Source of the DNA: UBA6107 sp964459385 | GTDB lineage: Bacteria; Chloroflexota; Anaerolineae; Anaerolineales; Anaerolineaceae | Assembly: GCA_964459385.1 (NCBI GenBank) | Contig: CAYWLG010000003.1 | Span: 186,001 to 250,000 of the forward strand | Direction: 5' to 3' | Length of the DNA: 64,000 nt | Part shown: positions 44,068-51,644 of the stretch, one piece after another | Layout of the letters: each line of letters begins with the position of its first letter | Numbering within the stretch: position 1 is the first letter of the stretch | The notes under the pieces: model-generated | Seen by the model: the letters and a program-made list of their open reading frames with translations, nothing else | Told to the model about the DNA's origin: nothing | Database searches by the model: none | Position numbers and translations under genes: made by a program

Positions 44068-44763
44068 TTACAGGATCCTGCCATCGGCAATCTCAAGCGT
44101 GCGCGTCGAGCGGCTGGCAAAGTTCATGTCATGTGAGACCATCAAGAGGGTCTTGCCCTGCGCCACCAGATCTTCAAAGATCTTGAAGATCACCTCGGCC
44201 GTGGTCGAATCCAGTCGCCCGGTGGGCTCATCGGCCACGATCACAGGTGGATCGTTCACCAGCGCACGGGCAATGGCCACACGCTGCTGCTGCCCGCCCG
44301 AAATCTGCGAGGGGTATTTGTAGGCGTGCTCTTCCAACTCGACCATGCGCAAAAGCTCCAGTGCACGGGCTTTTGCCTTGTCACGTCGGTAAAGCCCGCT
44401 AAGATCGTTGGGCATGAGAATATTGTTGATCAGATTCAGGCCGGGCATCAGGTAAAATGACTGGTAGATCATACCCAGGCTGCGTCCGCGCCAGGTGGCC
44501 AACTGGGTCTCATCCATCTTGTGGATCGCCTGCCCACCAATGAAGACCTCGCCCGAAGTGATGTGATCAATCCCTGAGATCATGTTGATCAGGGTGGTCT
44601 TGCCCGCGCCCGATTTACCGATGATAGTCAGCAGCTCGCCCGGGTAGACATCCAGGTTGACCGCATGCAGGGCAGTGAAATCCCCGGCGGCAGAGCTGTA
44701 TACCTTGGTCAGGTTTTTGACGCTGATCAATGCCTTGTTTTTATCAGGCACAGATTGTTCCAT
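44068..44763 (-). CDS. LolD/MacB-type ABC transporter ATP-binding protein (first)
   Basis: 231 residues. Walker A GKSGAGKTTL (about 52), Q loop YQSFYLMPGLNL, signature ISGGQQQRVAIARALVNDPP, Walker B VIVADEPTGRLDS, H-loop VSHDMNFASRS. It is the first gene of the four-gene exporter operon (ATPase, ATPase, permease, adaptor). The operon begins at the divergent region that also carries the TetR-type gene. Confidence 0.92.
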   Translation of the reverse strand: MEQSVPDKNKALISVKNLTKVYSSAAGDFTALHAVNLDVYPGELLTIIGKSGAGKTTLINMISGIDHITSGEVFIGGQAIHKMDETQLATWRGRSLGMIYQSFYLMPGLNLINNILMPNDLSGLYRRDKAKARALELLRMVELEEHAYKYPSQISGGQQQRVAIARALVNDPPVIVADEPTGRLDSTTAEVIFKIFEDLVAQGKTLLMVSHDMNFASRSTRTLEIADGRIL

Positions 44764-44800
44764 TTTTTACGACTCGTTTCTTTCTCATCACCGCTAACGG

Positions 44801-44829
44801 TTGAAAAATAATATACAATGTATTATAAT
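44801..44829 (+). promoter_or_regulatory. Promoter of the TetR gene
   Basis: TTGAAA (44801-44806), 17-base spacer, TATAAT (44824-44829). The -10 box lies inside the inverted repeat 44815-44838. Confidence 0.65.
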
Positions 44830-44838
44830 AGACATTGT
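44815..44838. promoter_or_regulatory. TetR-type operator in the divergent region
   Basis: ACAATGT (44815-44821) and ACATTGT (44832-44838) are perfect inverted arms with a 10-base spacer containing TATAAT. Its size and place between two divergent genes fit a TetR-family operator that could repress both the regulator and the exporter (inference). Confidence 0.65.
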
Positions 44839-44905
44839 TCATTATTTATAAAGCGATTTAGTTGAAATGTCAATAGAGAATCAAACCCTTTAACAAGGCC
44901 TTTAC

Positions 44906-45544
44906 ATGGAAGAAGAAAAAAAAGAAGATCGCAGAATCACCCGCACCAAAGAATCGCTGCGCCGCTCCCTGACTGAGTTGGTCAAAGAGAAGGGGTATTC
45001 TGCCGTCACGATCGAAGAGATCACCTCGCGTGCCAACCTTGGCCGCACCACCTTTTATTTACACTATCAGGATAAAGAAGACCTGCTTCTCGAAAGCATG
45101 GAGAATCGCCTGTCAGATGTGATCGAGCAGATCACCAGCCGGCCGCTCATTTCGTGGTTTCGCGAGAGCAACGGGCGCCTGATGGAAATGATCTTCGATT
45201 CGATCAAGGAAAATCGCGATATTTTCGCCATCGTTGAGAAGGAATCTTCCGGCAAGGTCTATGACCGTTTTCGGGCCATCATCAGCACACTGGCCCTGAG
45301 AATGGTTGCCGAAAGTCCCTGGGCGCAGCGAAAAATCAACCAATTAAACATCTCGGTTAGTTTTCTCATCGACTACTTCAGCGGCGCCATGTGGTCTTCG
45401 ATTCTGTGGTGGATCAATAACGGGTTCGAGCCGGATTCCCGCGAAATGTCGAGAGCCTTCAGCAAGATGTTTTTCCCCGGTCTGCTGCGCATGCTGAACG
45501 TTAAAAGACTGGCTGCACTGATCGAGAGTGTGGCCATCGACTAA
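44906..45544 (+). CDS. TetR/AcrR-family transcriptional regulator
   Basis: 212 residues. The N-terminal helix-turn-helix (about 10-55) reads RITRTKESLRRSLTELVKEK then YSAVTIEEITSRANLGRTTF and YLHYQDKEDLL, the TetR pattern. The C-terminal ligand domain (about 70-205) resembles the TetR_C_11-like type (SFLIDYFSGAMWSSILWWIN). It is divergent from the ABC exporter, whose substrate probably induces it. An AAGGCC element lies upstream of the ATG. Confidence 0.9.
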   Translation: MEEEKKEDRRITRTKESLRRSLTELVKEKGYSAVTIEEITSRANLGRTTFYLHYQDKEDLLLESMENRLSDVIEQITSRPLISWFRESNGRLMEMIFDSIKENRDIFAIVEKESSGKVYDRFRAIISTLALRMVAESPWAQRKINQLNISVSFLIDYFSGAMWSSILWWINNGFEPDSREMSRAFSKMFFPGLLRMLNVKRLAALIESVAID

Positions 45545-45571
45545 ATAATCATTATGCTGCTGCGATAGGGT

Positions 45572-46495
45572 TTACTGAACAGGAACTTGCGCATCCCCGG
45601 CAGAGAACTGGGCCGCGTACCAGAGCAGATAACCTTCTACGTGGGCCGACCAGTATTTCTCTTCGTGAAAGCCGACAAACTCATAAAAATCATGCACCAC
45701 CCCCAGGTCACTGAGTTGCTGCTCAAAGCGCAGAATATCGGTGCGGTTTTCGTCGCTCTTGCCCATATCGAGGTAAAGCACCGGCACGTCCGCGAGTGAG
45801 GGAGCCGCCTCGACCCACTTGGCGATCTGACTCAGATCGCCGTAAAAAAGGGGGGTGGAATGTGCGCCGATCGCTGTGAAGAGCTGCGGGGACGAAAGCC
45901 CCAGGCGCACGGCCCAGTTGCCGCCGCGTGAAAGGCCGCCGATGGCACGGCAGGCTTTTTCAACGCAGGTGTCGAAATGGGCGTCCACATAAGGGATCAC
46001 TTCCTGCAGGACCGCATCACCAAATTGTGAAGTATAGGGGTCTGCGGTAGAGGCATCTTCCTGCGGCATCACGATGATGAGCGGCGCGATGCGTTTTTCG
46101 GCAATAAGCATGTCCGCCGTGTCGGTCAGGCCGATGCGTACCCACTGGTCATCCAGGTAGGTTTGCCCGTGCAGCATGTAGAGCACCGGATAGCCCCGTG
46201 TGCCTTGCGTGTCATAACAGGGGGGAAGGTAAATCTTCACCGGGATGTCGCGGGGCAGCAACTCACTCGGCACTGACCGGTCGATCAACTCACCGCTGCT
46301 TTGCAGGCAGACGCTCTGAGTAGGTGTGGCCGCGGATACAGGCAGGCTGGTTTGTGTGGGGGGGATCGTTGCCTCAAGAGCGGCAGCCGTCGCTGTGGAG
46401 GCCAAATTGGGCGCTGAACAAGCGTTCAGAACCAAAAAAAACGCCAGCAGGGCGATTATTGGCACGATTTTTACAAATTTGCGGCGAAAAGACAT
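45572..46495 (-). CDS. Lipoprotein esterase (esterase D / Fes-like alpha/beta hydrolase)
   Basis: 307 residues with a lipoprotein signal (VPIIALLAFFLVLNAC; lipobox LNAC). The alpha/beta hydrolase core shows YPVLYMLHGQTY (oxyanion region), the nucleophile elbow GGLSRGGNWA (Ser in GLSRG), and the C-terminal catalytic His in FVGFHEEKYWSAH. The pattern is that of enterochelin esterase/esterase D relatives (cd hydrolases acting on esters of large acyl or phenolic compounds). The substrate is unknown. Confidence 0.82.
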   Translation of the reverse strand: MSFRRKFVKIVPIIALLAFFLVLNACSAPNLASTATAAALEATIPPTQTSLPVSAATPTQSVCLQSSGELIDRSVPSELLPRDIPVKIYLPPCYDTQGTRGYPVLYMLHGQTYLDDQWVRIGLTDTADMLIAEKRIAPLIIVMPQEDASTADPYTSQFGDAVLQEVIPYVDAHFDTCVEKACRAIGGLSRGGNWAVRLGLSSPQLFTAIGAHSTPLFYGDLSQIAKWVEAAPSLADVPVLYLDMGKSDENRTDILRFEQQLSDLGVVHDFYEFVGFHEEKYWSAHVEGYLLWYAAQFSAGDAQVPVQ

Positions 46496-46508
46496 AGAAA
46501 GCGTTTCC

Positions 46509-46538
46509 TTGACGTTAATGACTGCTTCGGATTATACT
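46509..46538 (+). promoter_or_regulatory. Promoter of tRNA-Pro
   Basis: TTGACG (46509-46514) and TATACT (46533-46538) are separated by 18 bases, 8 bases before the mature tRNA. Confidence 0.7.
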
Positions 46539-46546
46539 CTACGCAC

Positions 46547-46620
46547 CGGGGTGTAGCGCAGTTGGCCAGCGCACCGCGTTTGGGACGCGGGGGTCGGCGG
46601 TTCAAGTCCGCCCACCCCGA
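46547..46620 (+). tRNA. tRNA-Pro (anticodon TGG)
   Basis: A complete cloverleaf: acceptor CGGGGTG/CACCCCG with discriminator A (46620), D arm around GCGC..GCGC, anticodon arm CGCG TTTGGGA CGCG (TGG in the loop), variable GGGTC, T arm GGCGG TTCAAGT CCGCC. No CCA is encoded. The bases directly downstream start a tandem array of copies of its 3' part. Confidence 0.95.
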
Positions 46621-47301
46621 CTTTCTTTTAACATCAACTCTATCGTCGGCGGTTCCCCCATCGAGGGGTTGTAAAAGTCCGCCCACCCCGACAGTTCTTT
46701 AATTACTCACTTTGTCGGCGGTTCTCCCATTGAGGGATAATAAAAGTCCGCCCACCCCGACAATTCTTTAAAAGCACATTCTGTCGGCGGTTCCCCCATC
46801 GAGGGGTTGTAAAAGTCCGCCCACCCCGACAGTTCTTTAATTACTCACTTTGTCGGCGGTTCTCCCATTGAGGGATAATAAAAGTCCGCCCACCCCGACA
46901 ATTCTTTAAAAGCACATTCTGTCGGCGGTTCCCCCATCGAGGGATAATAAAAGTCCGCCCACCCCGACAATTTTTAATAACCCACTTTGTCGGCGCTTCC
47001 CCCATCTAGGGATATAAAAGTCCGCCCACCCTAACTTTCTTTTAACACCAAATTCATCGTCGGCGCTTCCCCCATCGAGGGATGCAAAAGTCCGCCCACC
47101 CCGACAATTTTTAATAACTCATTTTGTCGGCGGTTCCCCCATCGAGGGGTTGTAAAAGTCCGCCCACCCCGACAATTCTTTAAAAACACATTTTGTCGGC
47201 GGTTCTCCCATTGAGGGATAATAAAAGTCCGCCCACCCCGACAATTCTTTAAAAACACACTTTGTCGGCGGTTCCCCCATCGAGGGATGTAAAAGTCCGC
47301 C
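46593..47301 (+). repeat. Tandem array of tRNA-Pro 3'-end-derived units
   Basis: Ten units follow the tRNA: starts of GTCGGCG at 46645, 46714, 46783, 46852, 46921, 46989, 47059, 47126, 47195 and 47264, a period of 67-70 (mostly 69) bases. Each unit contains the tRNA T-stem 5' strand GGCGG, TTC, an inserted hairpin (CCCC-ATCGA-GGGG or TCCC-ATTGA-GGGA), AAAAGT, then CCGCCCACCCCGAC, which is the T-stem 3' strand and acceptor 3' strand. The tRNA itself is unit 0: its T arm starts at 46593, 52 bases before unit 1, or 69 minus the 17-base insert. Units 1 and 3, and 2 and 4, are identical (a 138-base duplication). The last is truncated at CCGCC. AT-rich linkers (TTCTTTAAAA) lie between units. No integrase is nearby. 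Confidence 0.9.
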
Positions 47302-47324
47302 ATTCAAAATTTTTCAAATCACCT

Positions 47325-47330
47325 TATAAT
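47325..47330 (+). promoter_or_regulatory. -10 box of the glycosyltransferase gene
   Basis: TATAAT at 47325-47330, 16 bases after TTCAAA (47303-47308), sits just behind the truncated last repeat unit. Its predicted start (about 47337) lies after the ATG at 47332 and before the ATG at 47344. Confidence 0.55.
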
Positions 47331-47331
47331 T

Positions 47332-48081
47332 ATGCCAGACATCATGGACAAGAACTCTGTGTATTTATCCATTTTATTTCCGGCACACAACGAAGAGGGG
47401 CGTCTTCCTGAGGCTTTACGTGAGGTTGACGCTTTTCTGGCGCAACAGAATTATTCTTATGAACTGTTGATCGTCGAAAATGCCAGCAGCGATCACACTC
47501 TCGAAATTGCCAATGCATTTGCTGTCGATCATCCCTACGTGCGCGTGCTGCACGATGATCTGCCCGGCAAAGGCCGCGCTGTGCAAACGGGGATGCTGGC
47601 CGCACGAGGGGAGTATCGATTCATTTGCGATGTCGATCTTTCCATGCCCGCGGCAGAAATCCAACATTTTTTGCCTCCTGAACGCGACGGTTATGAGATC
47701 GCCATCGCTTCACGTGAAGCCAGGGGCGCCGTCCGCTATGGCGAGCCCCACTACCGCCATGTGGTGGGACGCGTGTTCAACACCCTGGTGCGCTGGCTGA
47801 CCCTGCCGGAATTGAACGATACACAGTGCGGGTTTAAATGCTTTACAGCCAAAGCGGCTGAGACGCTCTTTCCACTAATGACCATCCCCGGCTGGACCTT
47901 TGATGTTGAAATTCTGGCCATCGCACGCAGTTGGGGCTACAAAATAATTGAAGTTCCCATCCCCTGGTACTACAAAGCAAACAGCAAAGTGCACGTGATG
48001 CGCGATTCGGCAAAAATGGCACTTGATCTGTTAGAGATTCGCCGCAATCTGCGTCTGGGCAAATATGTCCGGCCGAATTGA
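47332..48081 (+). CDS. Family 2 glycosyltransferase (DPM1-like)
   Basis: 249 residues (245 if ATG 47344 is used, which fits the -10 box at 47325-47330 better). A GT-A fold: LSILFPAHNEEGRLPEALRE (N-terminus), ELLIVENASSDHTLEIA, GEYRFICDVDLSMPA (DxD), and NDTQCGFKCFTAKAAETLFP with GWTFDVEILAIARSWGYKI, the pattern of dolichyl-phosphate-type sugar transferases. It probably attaches a sugar to a polyprenyl phosphate at the membrane. No C-terminal membrane helices are seen. It overlaps the RNase HII gene by 17 bases. Confidence 0.85.
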   Translation: MPDIMDKNSVYLSILFPAHNEEGRLPEALREVDAFLAQQNYSYELLIVENASSDHTLEIANAFAVDHPYVRVLHDDLPGKGRAVQTGMLAARGEYRFICDVDLSMPAAEIQHFLPPERDGYEIAIASREARGAVRYGEPHYRHVVGRVFNTLVRWLTLPELNDTQCGFKCFTAKAAETLFPLMTIPGWTFDVEILAIARSWGYKIIEVPIPWYYKANSKVHVMRDSAKMALDLLEIRRNLRLGKYVRPN

Positions 48082-48721
48082 TCCTTCGCTGATCCCCTCA
48101 CAACCCAACCTGCAATTTGAACTGGCCTTGTGGCAGCAATCGCTCCGGGCCATTGCCGGCCTGGATGAAGCCGGGCGCGGCGCCTGGGCCGGGCCGGTCG
48201 CCGCAGCCGCGGTGATCTTGCCCCGCAACGAAAAAATGGTCGAACTGCTGCAAGGGGTGCGTGATTCAAAAGAGCTTTCCCCACAAAAACGAACCTCTCT
48301 GGCTCCCCTCATTAAAGTGCAGGCCTTGGCCTGGGCGGTAGGCATGAGCAGCGCCGCCGAGATCGATGACATCGGCATCTTGTGGGCCACCCGTCTGGCC
48401 ATGCAGCGCGCCGTCGCTTCACTCTCCAACCCGCCCGACCATCTGTTGATCGATGCCCTCTTTCTGGTGGATAACGATCTGCCACAAACCGCCCTCTACA
48501 AAGGGGATCAGCGCAGCCTGAGCATTGCCGCCGCTTCAATACTGGCCAAGACCAGCCGTGATGAGTGGATGTGCCAGCACGATGACCCAAAAGCCCCCTA
48601 TGGCTTTGCCCGCCACAAAGGTTACGGAACCGCCTATCACCAAAAACAACTGGCGCTCTACGGGCCGGGGCCCTTGCACAGGCGCAGCTTTGAACCAATT
48701 AGAGACCTGTTAAAAAAATGA
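48065..48721 (+). CDS. rnhB: Ribonuclease HII
   Basis: 218 residues. Removes ribonucleotides misincorporated into DNA and RNA of RNA-DNA hybrids. Metal-binding acidic residues: AGLDEAGRGAWAGPV (Asp, Glu), LIDALF (Asp) and AAASILAKTSRDEWM (Asp). SKELSPQKR and the C-terminal HKGYGT motif are typical. The start overlaps the glycosyltransferase gene, so the two are probably coupled. A terminator follows. Confidence 0.95.
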   Translation: MSGRIDPSLIPSQPNLQFELALWQQSLRAIAGLDEAGRGAWAGPVAAAAVILPRNEKMVELLQGVRDSKELSPQKRTSLAPLIKVQALAWAVGMSSAAEIDDIGILWATRLAMQRAVASLSNPPDHLLIDALFLVDNDLPQTALYKGDQRSLSIAAASILAKTSRDEWMCQHDDPKAPYGFARHKGYGTAYHQKQLALYGPGPLHRRSFEPIRDLLKK

Positions 48722-48752
48722 CCGGGTAGTTCGTTTGAACTACCCGGTTTTC
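48721..48752. terminator. Bidirectional terminator between rnhB and the P-type ATPase
   Basis: ACCGGGTAGTTC (48721-48732) pairs perfectly with GAACTACCCGGT (48737-48748) around a GTTT loop, followed by TTTTC. Confidence 0.9.
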
Positions 48753-48761
48753 ATTCTCAGA

Positions 48762-51599
48762 CTATTTTGTCTGTCTCTTCTGAATCAGCAACTGTACGGC
48801 CTTGGTCACCTCGGCCACGATGGAGGGCACCAGCAGCAGGGGAACGATAAGGCCCCATTCGGCCAGGCTCAACGGCTCGGTCTGGAAGATCGGGTTCAAG
48901 AACGGCACATAGATCACTGCCATCACCAGCACCAGCGAGGCCAGTACGGCCCAGTTCATCCATTTGTTGGTGAACAGGCCGATCTTCAAGAGCGGATAAC
49001 GCTCAGAGCGGGCGGTGAAAGCACGCAGCAGTTCCGAGATGGAAAGGGTGGCAAAGGCCATCGTTTCGGCGTAGTGAATATCGTGGGTCATACCGCGCCA
49101 AAAGGCGAAGAGGGTGACCGCGCTGATGGCCAGGGTCTGCATCACCACGCCCCAGGTCATGGAGCGGTTGATGATGGGCTCTTTGGGCGGACGGGGCTTT
49201 TGATCCATGATGTCGGGATCGCCCTTTTCGGTCCCCAGGGCCAGAGCCGGGGCACCATCGGTCACCAAATTAAGCCACAGCAGTTGGATCGGCGCCAGCG
49301 GCGAAAGCTGATCGGCCGTCAGCCCCGGGAAGAGGAAGCGACCAAAAGCAGTGGGCAGGAAGATGATGAAGATCTCTGCCATGTTGCACGAGATCAGGTA
49401 ATAGACAAATTTGCGGATGTTCGAGTAGATGATGCGACCTTGTTCGACGGCTGAAACGATGCTCACATAGTTGTCGTCCGTGAGCACCATATCGGCGGTC
49501 TCTTTGGCCACATCCGTGCCGGTGATGCCCATCGAAACGCCGATATCGGCGCGTTTGATGGCGGGGGCGTCATTGACGCCATCACCGGTCATGGCCACGA
49601 TCTCCCCGTTGGATTTCAGCGCGTCCACGATGCGCATTTTGTGTTCAGGCGAAACACGGGCGAACACATCGGTGGTCTCGACCTCGGCAATCAGGGCAGA
49701 GTCATCAATCTCATCCAACTGAGCACCTGTCATTACTTTGTGGCCGGGACGCAGCAGTCCAATACCTTCGGCAATGGCCCGGGCGGTATTGGGGTAGTCG
49801 CCGGTGATCATGATGGTGCGGATGCCGGCGCTGGCGGCGTTTAGCAGGGCCGGTTTCACTTCGGGTCGGGCCGGGTCGATCATGCCGATCAGACCCACAA
49901 AGGTAAGGTCTTTTTCAAGCTCTGTGGCCGAGATCTCTTCAGGCAGCACCTGCACCACGCGATAGGCAACCCCCAACACACGCAGGGCGTCTTTGGTCAT
50001 GTCGTCGTTGGCGGCCAGGATGCGCTTTTTGGCGGCTTCATCCATCGGCCTGGCAGCGCCATCATCCATTGGCTGGTAGCTGGAGCACAGGTTTAGCACC
50101 AGGTCAGGCGCACCTTTGACGGCGATCACATGCCACTGTTTGCGTGAATCATCGCCAAATGGGGAAATGTCGCTCTTTTCAGGGTCGTCAATGGTATGAA
50201 TAGTGATCATACGCTTGCGCTCTGAATCGAAGGGCACTTCATTGGTACGCGGGTAGGCTTGATTCAGGTTTTTGGCTAGCGCGCCGGCCTTGTAGGCCGC
50301 TACCAACAGGGAGCCTTCTGTGGGGTCGCCGATCATATTGAAATCGAGCGAGCCATCTTCTGTTTCGATCTTTTCGAGCAGGGCATCATTGTTCAAAGCA
50401 CCCACCCACAGGGCAGTACGCACGGCAGGCAGGTCATCGAGATTGACCGGTTTGCCTTCTGCACTGAATTCACCTTCGGGGGAATATCCCTGACCGCTGA
50501 CGCTGACAAACTTGCCGTCCACCCAGAGGCGGGTAACGGTCATTTCGTTCTGGGTCAGGGTGCCGGTCTTATCCGAGCAGATCACGGTGGCAGACCCCAG
50601 GGTCTCTACCGAAGACAGGCGGCGGATCAACGCATGCCGGTTGATCATTTCGCGCATGCCCAAGGCCAGGCTGATGGTCACGATGGCCGGCAGGCCTTCG
50701 GGCACGGCGGCGATGGCCAGGCTGACTGCGATCATGAACAGTTCCAGCGGGTTGCCGCCTTCGATGATGCCCACGGTGAACACGATGGCACAGACTGCCA
50801 GACAGGCGATGCCCAGGGTCTTGCCCAATTGGTCGAGGCGTTTCTGCAGCGGGGTTTCTTCTTCTTCCACAGCCTGCAACATGGTGGCGATCAGGCCAAG
50901 CTGTGTGTGCATGCCGGTGGATACCACCACGCCCTTGCCGCGACCGTAAGAGACCACGGTGCCCATAAAGGCAGTGTTCTTGCGGTCACCGAGCGAACTT
51001 TCTGCGTCGGCCACCAGGGTGGCGTTCTTCTGCACCGGCACCGATTCACCGGTCAGCGGCGCTTCATCCACGCGCAAATTGATCGATTCTATGAGGCGCA
51101 TATCCGCCGGAACAAAATTACCGGCCTCCAAAAACACCACATCGCCGGGTACCAGTTGGGCAGAGGGTACCACCACGCGTTTGCCGTCACGCAGCACGTG
51201 CGAATCGGGGGCCGCCATCTTTTTAAGGGCTGCCAGGGCTTCTTCAGCCCGCGATTCCTGCACCACTCCCAAGATCGCATTCAACACCACGATCGTCAGA
51301 ATGGCGGCTGCATCCACCCATTCGCCTAAAATGGCCGAAATGATGGAGGCAACGATCAACAAAATCACCACAAAACTCTTGAGTTGAGCCAGAACCAGTG
51401 AAATAAACGAGGGGCGCGGCTTTTCAGCCAACTGATTCGGCCCTTGCTCTTGCAAGCGTTTTTGTGCAACCTCTGAAGATAAGCCTTGCTCCACTTGTGT
51501 TTCCAGTTTCGCAGCAACATCTTCTGCCGTCAGGGCATGCCAGGTGATCTCAGGCTGTCCTGAATCTAGTGGCAAATTTTTTTCCTTCTTGTTTGCCAT
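48762..51599 (-). CDS. Type II cation-transporting P-type ATPase (Ca2+-like)
   Basis: 945 residues, 10 membrane helices. Motifs: actuator domain TGESVPVQ, helix 4 PEGLPAIVTISLALGM with the ion-binding VPEGLP, phosphorylation site CSDKTGTLTQNEMT, nucleotide-binding KGAPDLVL, hinge MTGDGVNDAPAIKRADIGVSMG, and helix 6 LLWLNLVTDGAPALALG with N..D ligands. The set matches SERCA/PMR1-type Ca2+ (or Mn2+) ATPases; ion choice is inferred. AGGAG lies 8 bases upstream of the ATG. No neighbours suggest a regulator. Confidence 0.93.
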   Translation of the reverse strand: MANKKEKNLPLDSGQPEITWHALTAEDVAAKLETQVEQGLSSEVAQKRLQEQGPNQLAEKPRPSFISLVLAQLKSFVVILLIVASIISAILGEWVDAAAILTIVVLNAILGVVQESRAEEALAALKKMAAPDSHVLRDGKRVVVPSAQLVPGDVVFLEAGNFVPADMRLIESINLRVDEAPLTGESVPVQKNATLVADAESSLGDRKNTAFMGTVVSYGRGKGVVVSTGMHTQLGLIATMLQAVEEEETPLQKRLDQLGKTLGIACLAVCAIVFTVGIIEGGNPLELFMIAVSLAIAAVPEGLPAIVTISLALGMREMINRHALIRRLSSVETLGSATVICSDKTGTLTQNEMTVTRLWVDGKFVSVSGQGYSPEGEFSAEGKPVNLDDLPAVRTALWVGALNNDALLEKIETEDGSLDFNMIGDPTEGSLLVAAYKAGALAKNLNQAYPRTNEVPFDSERKRMITIHTIDDPEKSDISPFGDDSRKQWHVIAVKGAPDLVLNLCSSYQPMDDGAARPMDEAAKKRILAANDDMTKDALRVLGVAYRVVQVLPEEISATELEKDLTFVGLIGMIDPARPEVKPALLNAASAGIRTIMITGDYPNTARAIAEGIGLLRPGHKVMTGAQLDEIDDSALIAEVETTDVFARVSPEHKMRIVDALKSNGEIVAMTGDGVNDAPAIKRADIGVSMGITGTDVAKETADMVLTDDNYVSIVSAVEQGRIIYSNIRKFVYYLISCNMAEIFIIFLPTAFGRFLFPGLTADQLSPLAPIQLLWLNLVTDGAPALALGTEKGDPDIMDQKPRPPKEPIINRSMTWGVVMQTLAISAVTLFAFWRGMTHDIHYAETMAFATLSISELLRAFTARSERYPLLKIGLFTNKWMNWAVLASLVLVMAVIYVPFLNPIFQTEPLSLAEWGLIVPLLLVPSIVAEVTKAVQLLIQKRQTK

Positions 51600-51644
51600 T
51601 TACTCAACTCCTATGAAATATTTGAAACCATGAAACGATAAATG

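Noticed and set aside
46645..47301. CRISPR array
   Set aside because: Units are 67-70 bases with the whole unit repeated, there are no unique spacers, no cas genes, and the repeats are plainly derived from the adjacent tRNA-Pro.
46471..47307. Minus-strand open frames across tRNA-Pro and the repeats
   Set aside because: They are antisense to the tRNA and to repeats whose period happens to be 23 codons; no ribosome sites, and some units shift the frame.
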